A stretch of 10,212 nucleotides of DNA, taken from the NCBI GenBank assembly GCA_013695335.1, contig JACDAR010000298.1, positions 1-10,212 of the forward strand, written 5' to 3'. The position numbers were made by a program, and so were the translations under genes. Shown here piece by piece: positions 1 through 6,226 of this stretch. Each line of letters starts with the position of its first letter. The first letter of the stretch is position 1. This DNA comes from Rubrobacter sp. (GTDB lineage: Bacteria; Actinomycetota; Rubrobacteria; Rubrobacterales; Rubrobacteraceae). The notes under the pieces are model-generated. The model was not told the origin of the DNA, did no database searches, and saw nothing but the letters and a program-made list of their open reading frames with translations.

Positions 1-311
1 GTGACGAACCCCCTGTGGCGCACGCCCACGTCGAGCGAGATGATGTCGCCGTCCTTCAGGCGGTAAGAGCCAGGGATGCCGTGTACGATCATGGCGTTCG
101 GAGAGGCGCAGATGGAGGCCGGAAACCCCTGGTAGCCCTTGAACTCGGGCTTGCCGCCGTGGTCCTGGATGAACTCTTCGGCCAGGCTGTCGAGTTCCCG
201 CGTCGTCACGCCGGCCCGCACGTTCTCGGAGAGCATCTTCAGGCAGGAGGACGTGATGCGCCCACCTTCCTCCATCGCTTCCAGTTCGCCAGGACTTTTG
301 CGCACGATCAC
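1..311 (-). CDS. map: Type I methionine aminopeptidase, N-terminal part (C-terminus beyond window)
   Basis: The product removes the initiator methionine from nascent proteins at the ribosome, using a two-metal centre. The 103 visible codons translate to an N-terminus starting VIVRKSPGELEAM, then VRAGVTTRELDSLAEEFI (about residues 31-48), then FKGYQGFPASICAS and IVHGIP (about 57-80). The His in VHGIP (residue 77) matches the conserved substrate-binding His of the family. The Asp in SLDVG (residue 94) matches the first metal ligand. The other ligands lie beyond the window edge. The start is a GTG 4 nt after the adk stop codon. It is chosen because it gives the normal family N-terminus (M-I-x-x-K-S-P). 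A second GTG lies two codons later. No strong SD precedes it, so coupling to adk is likely. The identity is secure; the exact start is less so. Confidence 0.95.
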   Translation of the reverse strand, partial: MIVRKSPGELEAMEEGGRITSSCLKMLSENVRAGVTTRELDSLAEEFIQDHGGKPEFKGYQGFPASICASPNAMIVHGIPGSYRLKDGDIISLDVGVRHRGFV

Positions 312-315
312 TGTC

Positions 316-942
316 TCAGCCGTCCTCACCGATGGCCCGGAGCACGTCTTCCGTAACCTCGGGGATACCCTTCGTGGCGTCTACCGAGACCAGGATGCTG
401 CGCTCGTCGTAGTAATCCTTGAGCGGCTCGGTGTGCTTGTAGTAGACCTCCAGGCGGTGCAGGATCGCCTCTTCGGTATCGTCCTTGCGCTGGTTGAACG
501 GGCCTGGATCTTCCTCAGGCGGCGGGTCGTGCTCGACGTGGTAGATCCTGCCCGTAGCTTCGCTCGTGCGCCGACCCGAAAGTCGCTTGACGAGCGCGTC
601 GTCCGGGGCTTCCATGGCGATTGCGCCGTCGAGCCCGATGCCGAGTTCTTCGAGCGCATCGTCGAGGGCTTTCGCCTGGGCCTCGTTGCGGGGGAAGCCG
701 TCGAGTAGCCAGGCGTCGGTCTCAGCGAGATACGGCTTCGCCATCTCGATGATGATCTCATCCGGCACCAGGTCTCCCCTGTCGTTGTAATCCTGGATCT
801 TCTTCCCAAGATCCGAGTCGCTCTTTATTTCAGCGCGGACGAGGTCGCCGGTGGAGATATGCTTGGCCCCGGTCTTCTTGGAGATGCGCTGCGCCTGAGT
901 TCCCTTGCCGGCCCCCTGTGGGCCGAAGATAACGACCCTCAT
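316..942 (-). CDS. adk: Adenylate kinase
   Basis: This cytoplasmic enzyme interconverts ATP + AMP and 2 ADP, setting the adenylate energy balance. The 208-residue protein has the P-loop GPQGAGKGT at residues 7-15, STGDLVRAE (30-38) at the AMP-binding region, and DGFPRN (81-86), which carries the conserved AMP-site Arg. Further on are the GRR of the core/LID hinge (123-125), a LID domain of about residues 126-155, and QRKDD (151-155). The LID has no cysteines, so it is not the zinc-binding type found in many Gram-positives. The P-loop has Gln where Pro is common (GPQG rather than GPPG), which is compatible with function. The ATG overlaps the secY stop as ATGA, indicating translational coupling. 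Only a weak SD (GAAGAAG) precedes it. Length is normal for the family. Confidence 0.97.
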   Translation of the reverse strand: MRVVIFGPQGAGKGTQAQRISKKTGAKHISTGDLVRAEIKSDSDLGKKIQDYNDRGDLVPDEIIIEMAKPYLAETDAWLLDGFPRNEAQAKALDDALEELGIGLDGAIAMEAPDDALVKRLSGRRTSEATGRIYHVEHDPPPEEDPGPFNQRKDDTEEAILHRLEVYYKHTEPLKDYYDERSILVSVDATKGIPEVTEDVLRAIGEDG

Positions 943-2219
943 CGCTTCTTCAAGAACCCTTCGTAGTTACGCATCATGAGCTGGCTTTCGAGCTGGCGCA
1001 CCGTATCCAGCGAGACGCCGACCACGATCAGCATCGAGGTGCCGCCAATGAAGATCGAGGTCCCCAGGTTCATGACGCCGGAGATCAGATACGGAAGCAC
1101 GGCCACCACCGCCAGGAAAACGGCGCCGAAGAGCGTGATCCTGGTTAGCACGCTGTTCAGGTACTCGGCGGTCGGCCTTCCCGGACGGATGCCAGGCACG
1201 TATCCCCCACTCTTACGGAGGTTGTCCGCGTGCTCTATCGGGTTGAACTGTACAGCCGTGTAGAAATAGGTGAACATCAGGATCAGGATCGCGTACAGGA
1301 ACAGATAAGGCGCATTCCCCGGAGTGAAGAACAGGGCAAACCTGCCAAGGAGCGAATCCTGGTCGCCGCCAGAGGCGAACTGTCCCAGTACGACGGGGAA
1401 GATCAGGAGCGAAGAGGCGAAGATGATCGGGATGACCCCGGCCATGTTCACCTTCAGCGGCAGGTACGTAGTCCCGCCCTGGCTCATACGGCGCCCGACC
1501 TGACGCTTGGCGTAGGTTATGGGGATTCGCCGCTGGCCCTCGTTAACGAACACGATGGCGGCGACGATCATGACCGCAAGCAGGGCAAGGACCACGATCG
1601 TCAGCACGTCACCATCCTCGAAGAGCGATCTCAGGGCCTGCGGCGCCCTCGACATGATGGAGGCTGTGATTATCAGGGAGATGCCGTTGCCCAGGCCGTG
1701 CTGGGTTATGAGTTCCCCGAGCCACATGGTGAGCATGACGCCCGTGGTCAGCGTGATGACCACCACGAAGTAGTCTATCGGCGTCGCCCCGCCGAGTACG
1801 TCACCGAACTGCCCGGATCGGAAGAACAGAACCATCGCGATGGACTGGACGAACGCCAGGGCCAGCGTGAAGTATCGGGTGTACTGCGTGATCTTCTGCT
1901 GCCCGGTCTCGCCTTCTTTGGCTAGCTCCTGCAAGCGCGGGATGGCGACCGTCAGGAGCTGGATCACGATGGCGGCCGTGATGTACGGCATGATCCCGAG
2001 CGAAAACACAGCGAGGTTGCTGAAAGCCCCGCCGGTAAACGCGCTGAAGAGCCCCGTAATGGGGTTGCTGTTCAGGAGCTGCGAGGAGATAGCCTCCCGG
2101 TCTATACCGGGAAGGGGCACGAATGCGCCCAACCGGTAAAGGGCGATGAGCATCGCCGTATACATGAGCTTCTGGCGCAGTTCCGGTACGCGCCACGCAT
2201 TTCCCAGGGCTCCCAGCAT
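939..2219 (-). CDS. secY: Preprotein translocase channel subunit SecY
   Basis: SecY forms the membrane channel through which the Sec pathway exports or inserts proteins. Ten hydrophobic segments fit the family, at roughly residues 18-38, 70-90, 115-133, 150-170, 178-190, 205-225, 262-282, 303-325, 360-380 and 385-405. Family landmarks are the N-terminal NAWRVPELRQKL, the plug region GLFSAFTGGAFSNL (56-69), ELITQHGLGNGIS (169-181), the basic cytoplasmic loop QRRIPITYAKR (229-239) that contacts SecA or the ribosome, and VPGIRPGRPT (341-350). The start used is an ATG 4 nt after the rplO stop, giving 426 residues and the usual family N-terminus (M-L-x-x-x-x-N-A). An in-frame GTG at 2246 would add nine residues (MSRYWRDRD) and overlap rplO, but has a poorer upstream site. 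The ATG itself has GGAG about 10 nt upstream. The gene's position inside the ribosomal operon is the normal one. Confidence 0.95.
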   Translation of the reverse strand: MLGALGNAWRVPELRQKLMYTAMLIALYRLGAFVPLPGIDREAISSQLLNSNPITGLFSAFTGGAFSNLAVFSLGIMPYITAAIVIQLLTVAIPRLQELAKEGETGQQKITQYTRYFTLALAFVQSIAMVLFFRSGQFGDVLGGATPIDYFVVVITLTTGVMLTMWLGELITQHGLGNGISLIITASIMSRAPQALRSLFEDGDVLTIVVLALLAVMIVAAIVFVNEGQRRIPITYAKRQVGRRMSQGGTTYLPLKVNMAGVIPIIFASSLLIFPVVLGQFASGGDQDSLLGRFALFFTPGNAPYLFLYAILILMFTYFYTAVQFNPIEHADNLRKSGGYVPGIRPGRPTAEYLNSVLTRITLFGAVFLAVVAVLPYLISGVMNLGTSIFIGGTSMLIVVGVSLDTVRQLESQLMMRNYEGFLKKR

Positions 2220-2223
2220 ATCT

Positions 2224-2685
2224 CTATCTCTCCAGTACCTCGACACTTCCGCCGGCCGCCTCGATCTTCTCCAGGGCCGTGCCGGAGAAGGCGTGGGCCT
2301 CGACCTTCACGGAACGGCTGATATCGCCGTCACCGAGGATCTTGACCAGTTCACCCTTCTTCCCCACGAGCCCGGCGGCCCGCATATCTTCGACGCCTAT
2401 CGTATCACCGGAGACACCCTCCAGGTCACCGACGTTGACCGCAGCGTACACCTTCGGCCTTGCGACGGTGTGCCTTCCTCGAGCCATGCCCTTCAGGCGC
2501 GGTAGCCTCCGCTGCAGGGGCATCTGGCCGCCCTCGTAGGCGGCTGGCATGCTGGCCCCGCTGCGGGCTCCGGCGCCCTTGTGGCCGCGTCCGCTTGTCT
2601 TTCCGTGTCCGGAACCCGTGCCGCGCCCGACGCGCTTGCGCGCCTTCTTCGAACCTGGGGCCGGAGAGAGTTCGTTCAACCTCAC
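2224..2685 (-). CDS. rplO: 50S ribosomal protein L15
   Basis: L15 is a 50S subunit assembly protein that binds 23S rRNA late in assembly. The 153-residue product begins RLNELSPAPGSKKARKRVGR, the typical L15 start. A Gly/Arg/Lys-rich flexible arm (GRGTGSGHGKTSGRGHKGAG, residues 20-39) follows and threads into the rRNA. The GGQMPLQRRLPRLKG segment (52-66) is the other family landmark. A more globular C-terminus ends near ALEKIEAAGGSVEVLER. The start is GTG, 1 nt after the rpmD stop (TAA-A-GTG). It is chosen because it gives the normal N-terminus. An AGGAGG lies about 12 nt upstream, and a closer GG-rich stretch may serve as the SD. Length is normal. Confidence 0.97.
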   Translation of the reverse strand: MRLNELSPAPGSKKARKRVGRGTGSGHGKTSGRGHKGAGARSGASMPAAYEGGQMPLQRRLPRLKGMARGRHTVARPKVYAAVNVGDLEGVSGDTIGVEDMRAAGLVGKKGELVKILGDGDISRSVKVEAHAFSGTALEKIEAAGGSVEVLER

Positions 2686-2686
2686 T

Positions 2687-2872
2687 TTATCCGTCCACCT
2701 CCTCGACGTGGACCAGGTGCCTCACCTTGTGGAGCATACCCCGTATCTGGGGCGTGTCTCCATGCACCCGCGAGTCGCGAATGCGCTTGAGTCCAAGGGC
2801 TCGCACCGTCCTCTTGTGTGGCTCCTTAGAGCCGATTACGCTCTTTACCTGCGTGACCTTCAGCGGGCTCAT
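2687..2872 (-). CDS. rpmD: 50S ribosomal protein L30 (short bacterial form)
   Basis: L30 is a small 50S subunit protein found in most, but not all, bacteria. The 61-residue product reads LKVTQVKSVIGSKEPHKRTV near its start and RALGLKRIRDSRVHGDTPQI in the middle. This contains the family pattern of a first beta strand, an IG(S/R)K.....T turn, LGL.....V and a later IRGM helix (residues 43-46). The ATG start overlaps the rpsE stop as ATGA, and no clear SD precedes it, so initiation probably depends on coupling to S5 translation. Position between rpsE and rplO is standard for the spc cluster. The C-terminal VHVEEVDG is slightly longer than the minimal E. coli form but within normal range. Confidence 0.96.
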   Translation of the reverse strand: MSPLKVTQVKSVIGSKEPHKRTVRALGLKRIRDSRVHGDTPQIRGMLHKVRHLVHVEEVDG

Positions 2873-3462
2873 AGCGTGATCTTCACCCCCCGCTCCTGCT
2901 CGATCTGGGCTTTGGTGCGCAGGCTCTTGAGGCCCTCCACCGTCGCCCTGACCAGGTTCACCGACGTAGTCGAGCCGAGCGCCTTCGTGAGCACGTCGCG
3001 CACTCCGGCAAGCTCCATGACCGCCCGGACGCCGCCGCCCGCGATCACACCAGTACCCTCTGAGGCTGGCTTGAGCATCACCTCGGAGCTCCCGAACTTG
3101 CCGAGAACCTCGTGCGGGATGGTAGTGTTTCGCATCGGCACCTGGAACATGGCGGCCTTCGCACGATCCTGGCCCTTTGAGATGGCAGCAGGAACCGTGT
3201 TCGCCTTGCCGAGTCCCACGCCCACGCGGCCCTTGCCGTCGCCGACTACCACCAGGGCGCTGAAGTTGAAGCGTCGGCCGCCCTTCACGACCTTGGAGAC
3301 GCGCCGGATCTCGACTACCCTGTCCTGGAATTCCGAGTTCTCGCGCTGACGGCCACCGCCGCGTCCGCGTCCGCCGCCAGGCCCGCCCGGACCACGGCCA
3401 CCGGGACCTCCCGGCCCGCGGCCGCCCTGGCCGCCCCTATTATCGTTTCTCTGTCGTCCCAA
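2869..3462 (-). CDS. rpsE: 30S ribosomal protein S5 with Gly/Arg/Pro-rich N-terminal extension
   Basis: S5 helps set decoding accuracy and shapes the mRNA entry channel of the 30S subunit. The conserved body starts near residue 45 (FQDRVVEIRRVSKVVKGGRR) with the double-stranded RNA-binding fold. It continues with ALVVVGDGKGRVGVGLGKA (about 69-87) and TGVIAGGGVRAVMELAGVRD in the C-terminal domain. Before it lie about 44 residues, of which half of the first 40 are Gly, with nine Arg and two tandem copies of GRGPGGPG (residues 14-29). N-terminal extensions on S5 are common in actinobacteria; the sequence here is a low-complexity RGG-like tract. The start is TTG, 17 nt after the rplR stop. It is chosen because AGGGAG sits 6 nt upstream and no ATG occurs before the conserved core. 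A GTG at about residue 49 would cut into the fold. Total length is 197 residues. Confidence 0.95.
   Translation of the reverse strand: MGRQRNDNRGGQGGRGPGGPGGRGPGGPGGGRGRGGGRQRENSEFQDRVVEIRRVSKVVKGGRRFNFSALVVVGDGKGRVGVGLGKANTVPAAISKGQDRAKAAMFQVPMRNTTIPHEVLGKFGSSEVMLKPASEGTGVIAGGGVRAVMELAGVRDVLTKALGSTTSVNLVRATVEGLKSLRTKAQIEQERGVKITL
3376..3423 (-). repeat. Tandem octapeptide-coding repeat (GRGPGGPG x2) in rpsE
   Basis: Two adjacent 24-nt units, 3400-3423 and 3376-3399, each encode GRGPGGPG within the S5 N-terminal extension. Six of the eight codon pairs differ at the third base (for example CGC/CGT, GGG/GGT and CCC/CCT). The peptide repeat is therefore exact while the DNA repeat is not. Either the duplication is old or selection acts on the peptide; this last step is inference. 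Confidence 0.8.
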
Positions 3463-3468
3463 GATCTA

Positions 3469-3474
3469 CTCCCT
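3469..3474 (-). promoter_or_regulatory. Shine-Dalgarno site of rpsE (supports TTG start)
   Basis: AGGGAG lies in the 17-nt gap between rplR and rpsE, with a 6-nt spacer (TAGATC) before the TTG. This spacing is ideal for initiation and is the main reason for accepting TTG as the S5 start and the Gly-rich extension as translated. Confidence 0.75.
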
Positions 3475-3479
3475 ATTCC

Positions 3480-3830
3480 TTATAGCTTCAGGCCGCTGGA
3501 GCGTGCGCCCTCTGCGAGTGCGGCGATCCGACCGTGGTATTTGTTGCCGCCCCTGTCGAAGACTACGGTCTCAATGCCTGCGTCCCGCGCCCGCTGGGCT
3601 ATCAACTCCCCGACTTTTTGCGCCGCGTCCTTGCGGCCCTCGGCGTCTCCCACCTCGCGGGAGTCGGCGGCTGCGAGCGTGCGGCCGTCCTCGTCGTCCA
3701 CGAGCTGGGCGTAGATGTGTACGTTCGAACGGTACACAGAGAGCCTCGGGCGCTCCGGCGTGCCGAACAGACGCCGCCGGGCGCGGAGCCGACGCTTCTC
3801 TCTCTGTGCGCGTTTCTCCAAAACCACCAT
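3480..3830 (-). CDS. rplR: 50S ribosomal protein L18
   Basis: L18 binds 5S rRNA and, with L5, anchors it in the central protuberance of the 50S subunit. The 116-residue product has a basic N-terminal arm (KRAQREKRRLRARRRLFGT, about residues 6-24) followed by PERPRLSVYRSNVHIYAQLV (25-44), the hallmark of L18. DDEDGRTLAAADS, VGELIAQRARDAGI and VVFDRGGNKYHGRIAALAEG complete the fold. The start is ATG, 19 nt after the rplF stop, which is the largest intergenic gap in the window. An AGGAGG at 3835-3840 lies only 4 nt before the ATG but 7 nt before the GTG at codon 2, so the real start could be one codon later. Length is normal. Confidence 0.97.
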   Translation of the reverse strand: MVVLEKRAQREKRRLRARRRLFGTPERPRLSVYRSNVHIYAQLVDDEDGRTLAAADSREVGDAEGRKDAAQKVGELIAQRARDAGIETVVFDRGGNKYHGRIAALAEGARSSGLKL

Positions 3831-3849
3831 GAATCCTCCTGAATCTTCG

Positions 3850-4389
3850 CTAGCCGGCCTTGCCGACCTTGCGCCGGATCTGCTCGTCGCTGTAGCGGAT
3901 GCCCTTGCCCTTGTACGGCTCGGGCGGTCGAACCTTCCGGATCTCCGCCGCCGTCTGGCCGACCCGCTGCTTGTCTATGCCGCGCACGATGATCGTGGTG
4001 GCGTTCGGCACCTCGAACTCTATGCCCTCGCGCGGCGTCACCGCGACGGGGTGCGAATACCCGACCTGAAGGTTGATGTCCTGCCCCTGCAACGCGGCCC
4101 GGTATCCGACGCCAGCTATCTGAAGCGTCTTCGAAAACCCATCAGTGACGCCTGTGACGGCGTTCTGGATCAGGGACCGCGTAAGCCCGTGCATCGCGCG
4201 GTGCTCGGGCGACTCCGATGCCCGCTCGACTACGACGTTGCCGTCCTCCTGCTTCGCCTCGACGCCGCGTCCGGCGGGGATGGGCACGGTCAACTCGCCC
4301 TTCGGCCCCGTCACCTTGACGCTATGGTCCGAGACCTCCACGTTAACGCCCTGTGGTATCTCTACCGGCGCTCTACCTATTCTCGACAT
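3850..4389 (-). CDS. rplF: 50S ribosomal protein L6
   Basis: L6 sits near the GTPase centre at the base of the L7/L12 stalk and binds the sarcin-ricin region of 23S rRNA. The 179-residue product starts SRIGRAPVEIPQGVNVEV, the standard L6 N-terminus, and has two repeated alpha/beta domains. The first spans about residues 1-80 (VTGPKGELTVPIP visible), and the second about 81-179 (GVGYRAALQGQDINLQVGYS and FEVPNATTIIVRGIDKQRVG visible). The C-terminal signature PEPYKGKGIRYSDEQIRRK is complete. ATG follows the rpsH stop after 15 nt, in a gap reading GGAGGCTTTAGGAGC that contains two SD-like blocks. Nothing unusual is seen in length or motifs. Confidence 0.98.
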   Translation of the reverse strand: MSRIGRAPVEIPQGVNVEVSDHSVKVTGPKGELTVPIPAGRGVEAKQEDGNVVVERASESPEHRAMHGLTRSLIQNAVTGVTDGFSKTLQIAGVGYRAALQGQDINLQVGYSHPVAVTPREGIEFEVPNATTIIVRGIDKQRVGQTAAEIRKVRPPEPYKGKGIRYSDEQIRRKVGKAG

Positions 4390-4404
4390 GCTCCTAAAGC
4401 CTCC

Positions 4405-4803
4405 CTAGTACACGAAGCACAGGACCTCGCCACCGATGCCCTGACGACGGGCCGCGTGGTCGGTGAGGATGCCCTGCGAGGTCGAGAGAATCGCAACCCC
4501 GAGCCCGTCGAGGACCCTGGGGATGGTCTGCTGCTTGCGGTACGTGCGCCGCCCCGGACGGCTGATGCGCCGGAGCCCCCGTATCGCCCGCTGTCCGTCG
4601 GAGCCATACTTCAGCTCGATTATGAGTCTCGCCTCGGCGCCAGCGCCCTTCTCGGAGAAGTCTGTGATGTAGCCCTCTTCCTTCAGGATGCGGGCCATCT
4701 CGCGCTTCATCTTGGAGTGCGGTATCTCAACCGTGTCGTGCTTCGCCATCTGTGCGTTTCTTATCCTGGTCAGGAAATCCGCTATGGGATCGGTAACCGC
4801 CAT
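4405..4803 (-). CDS. rpsH: 30S ribosomal protein S8
   Basis: S8 is an early-binding 30S protein that organises the central domain of 16S rRNA. In E. coli it also represses the spc operon by binding its mRNA near the L5 start. The 132-residue product opens with DPIADFLTRIRNAQMAKHDT and has FSEKGAGAEARLIIELKY mid-way. It ends with the family signature GLGVAILSTSQGILTDHAAR followed by RQGIGGEVLCFVY. The Ser-Thr-Ser RNA-binding loop is present. The ATG lies 6 nt after the rpsN stop. The upstream GGTAGATAGCG is a weak SD, weaker than at most neighbouring genes, so re-initiation after rpsN is likely. I could not recognise an S8-type operator by eye. Confidence 0.98.
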   Translation of the reverse strand: MAVTDPIADFLTRIRNAQMAKHDTVEIPHSKMKREMARILKEEGYITDFSEKGAGAEARLIIELKYGSDGQRAIRGLRRISRPGRRTYRKQQTIPRVLDGLGVAILSTSQGILTDHAARRQGIGGEVLCFVY

Positions 4804-4809
4804 CGCTAT

Positions 4810-4995
4810 CTACCAACTCGCTTTCGTTACGCCGGGGATCTTCCCCTCGTGCGCCAGCTCCCGCAGGCAGATCCGGCAGAGGCCGAACTTCCTGTAGTAG
4901 CCGCGCGCCCTGCCGCACCGCTGACAGCGGCTGTACTCCCTGGTGGAGAACTTCTGCGGCCTCTTCTGCTTTACCTCGAGCGCTTTCCTCGTCAT
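4810..4995 (-). CDS. rpsN: 30S ribosomal protein S14, zinc-binding type (type Z)
   Basis: S14 binds the 3' major domain of 16S rRNA in the 30S head. The 61-residue length identifies the short form, as against about 100 residues in the zinc-free form. Its zinc ribbon has Cys24-x-x-Cys27 and Cys40-x-x-Cys43, set in YSRCQRCGRARGYYRKFGLC. The C-terminal ELAHEGKIPGVTKASW is the standard end. The ATG lies 10 nt after the rplE stop in a gap reading GAGGTAAGGG, which supplies an SD. Many actinobacteria carry a second, zinc-independent S14 elsewhere, induced by zinc limitation; that cannot be judged from this window. Confidence 0.98.
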   Translation of the reverse strand: MTRKALEVKQKRPQKFSTREYSRCQRCGRARGYYRKFGLCRICLRELAHEGKIPGVTKASW

Positions 4996-5005
4996 CCCTT
5001 ACCTC

Positions 5006-5548
5006 TCAGCTCTGCCGGAAGGGCATCCCGAGGAGCCGCAAAAGCTCCCGCCCTTCCTTATCGGTCTCTGCAGTGGTTACCACGGCCACGTCCAGACCGC
5101 GGGTGGCGTCTATGTCGTCGTAGCTGATCTCGGGGAAGATCAACTGTTCCCTGAACCCCAGGGCGTAGTTGCCTTTCCCGTCGAAGGAGTTCGGGTTCAC
5201 GCCCCGAAAGTCCCTCACCCTCGGGAGGGCGATGGAGATCAAACGGTCCAGAAACTCCCACATCCGCTCGCCCCGCAGTGTGACGCGCGCGCCGACGGGC
5301 ATACCTTCCCGGATCTTGAACCCGGCGATGCTCTTTCTCGACCGGCGCAACTGCGGTTTCTGGCCCGTGATGCGCGCCAGATCCCTCATCGCGCCGTCCA
5401 TGGCGCGGCTGTTCACCACGGCCTCACCGACGCCCATGTTCACCACTACCTTCTCGATTTTTGGTGTGCGCATCGGGTTCTGGATATCGAACCTCTCCCT
5501 GAGAGCGGGGGCGATCTCCGACGCGTACCTTTCCTTCATCCTAGCCAT
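5006..5548 (-). CDS. rplE: 50S ribosomal protein L5
   Basis: L5 binds 5S rRNA with L18 and contacts the P-site tRNA and S13 across the subunit interface. The 180-residue product has the conserved N-terminus (ERYASEIAPALRERFDIQNP) and the KIEKVVVNMGVGEAV signature. ITGQKPQLRRSRKSIAGFKI follows, then GMPVGARVTLRGERMWEFLD and the FSFGI-like segment KGNYALGFREQLIFPEISYD. Two ATGs compete as the start. The first, at 5548, overlaps the rplX stop by 8 nt and has GGAAGG at a 6-nt spacing, so it is preferred. The second, at 5539 (Met4), would be 15 nt from that SD. Confidence 0.98.
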   Translation of the reverse strand: MARMKERYASEIAPALRERFDIQNPMRTPKIEKVVVNMGVGEAVVNSRAMDGAMRDLARITGQKPQLRRSRKSIAGFKIREGMPVGARVTLRGERMWEFLDRLISIALPRVRDFRGVNPNSFDGKGNYALGFREQLIFPEISYDDIDATRGLDVAVVTTAETDKEGRELLRLLGMPFRQS

Positions 5549-5858
5549 CTATATCCTTCCCGGACTTCCTGGCGACCCGGATCTTCTCCCCAGAATCCGT
5601 GAAACGGGAGCCAACCTTGGTTGGCTCGCCGGAGTTCGGGTCGACCAGCATCACGTTCGAAGCATCTATGGGAGCATCGAACGTGTACATCCCCTGCTGG
5701 TTCTGCTGCGTGGGGCGGGCGTGACGGGTACGGACGTTGACGCCGCCAACGACTACCCTGTTCTTCTTTGGCTCGACCCGCTCGACCTCGCCACGCTTGC
5801 CTTTCTCTTTGCCGGAGATCACGACCACCGTGTCCCCGCGCTTTATTTTGAGACCCAT
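5541..5858 (-). CDS. rplX: 50S ribosomal protein L24
   Basis: L24 is one of the two proteins that start 50S assembly and lies near the peptide exit tunnel. The 105-residue product has an N-terminal KOW motif (IKRGDTVVVISGKEKGKRGE, residues 5-24), then VEPKKNRVVVGGVNVRTRHA. The signature APIDASNVMLVDPNSGEPTK comes next, and the C-terminal part ends in KIRVARKSGKDI. The segment after the KOW domain, QQNQQGMYTFDAPI, has Met-Tyr-Thr where many homologues have Gly-Ile-Ile, a minor variation. The ATG overlaps the rplN stop by 1 nt (TAATG), with a strong GGAGG at a 7-nt spacing. The gene's end overlaps rplE by 8 nt. Confidence 0.97.
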   Translation of the reverse strand: MGLKIKRGDTVVVISGKEKGKRGEVERVEPKKNRVVVGGVNVRTRHARPTQQNQQGMYTFDAPIDASNVMLVDPNSGEPTKVGSRFTDSGEKIRVARKSGKDIDG

Positions 5859-6226
5859 TACAGTACCTCCGGGGCCAGCGAGATTATCCTCGTGTAGCCC
5901 TTGTCCCTGAGTTCCCTGGCGACAGGCCCGAAGATGCGGGTGCCGCGCGGGGCGCCGTCCGGGGTGATGATAACCCCGGCGTTCTCGCCGAAGCGAATGT
6001 AGGAGCCGTCGTCGCGGCGCGTCTCCTTGGCCGTCCTGACGACGACCGCCCGAACTACCTCGCCCTTGCGGACGCCGCCGCCCGGAGTCGCCTCCTTCAC
6101 GGTCGCGACTATCACGTCGCCTATCCCCGCGCTGCGGCGCTTCGAGCCGCCGAGGATACGAATCGTAAGCAGGCTCCGGGCACCTGAGTTGTCAGCCACC
6201 CTGAGTCGTGTCTCGTTCTGGATCAC
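5858..6226 (-). CDS. rplN: 50S ribosomal protein L14
   Basis: L14 binds 23S rRNA on the subunit interface and forms bridges with 16S rRNA. With the start at GTG 6226 the product is 122 residues, the standard family length, and begins with the family's usual M-I-Q. The fold is visible as TRLRVADNSGARSLLTIRIL, KRRSAGIGDVIVATVKEATP and the basic strand VRKGEVVRAVVVRTAKETRR. DGSYIRFGENAGVIITPDG and TRIFGPVARELRDKGYTRII then lead into the C-terminus. An upstream in-frame GTG at 6262 would add 12 residues (MASGEHHIEGRV) lying wholly inside rpsQ. It is rejected because GAGGG sits 7 nt upstream of 6226 and the resulting N-terminus is canonical. The GTG overlaps the rpsQ stop by 1 nt (TAGTG). Confidence 0.97.
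   Translation of the reverse strand: MIQNETRLRVADNSGARSLLTIRILGGSKRRSAGIGDVIVATVKEATPGGGVRKGEVVRAVVVRTAKETRRDDGSYIRFGENAGVIITPDGAPRGTRIFGPVARELRDKGYTRIISLAPEVL

Noticed and set aside
1230..1925. Plus-strand open frame of 231 codons opposite secY
   Set aside because: Its charged, His/Asp/Arg-rich translation is what the complement of hydrophobic SecY codons gives. It matches no family I recognise.
2549..3349. Plus-strand open frame of 266 codons opposite rplO, rpmD and rpsE
   Set aside because: It is antisense to three secure genes with normal family sequences and has no domain of its own.
3463..3479. Internal promoter or terminator in the larger intergenic gaps (rplF-rplR, rplR-rpsE, rpsH-rplF)
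   Set aside because: Gaps of 15-19 nt hold only SD sequences, with no inverted repeat plus T-tract and no room for a full promoter.
3715..5127. Plus-strand open frame of 470 codons opposite rplR, rplF, rpsH, rpsN and the end of rplE
   Set aside because: It lies entirely antisense to five conserved genes, and its translation shows no recognisable domain. Long antisense frames are expected in GC-rich coding DNA.
5539..5560. S8-type translational operator near the rplE start, as known from E. coli
   Set aside because: I could not identify a convincing S8 helix-21-like structure by eye. A covariance-model or RNA-folding search would be needed, so no feature is claimed.
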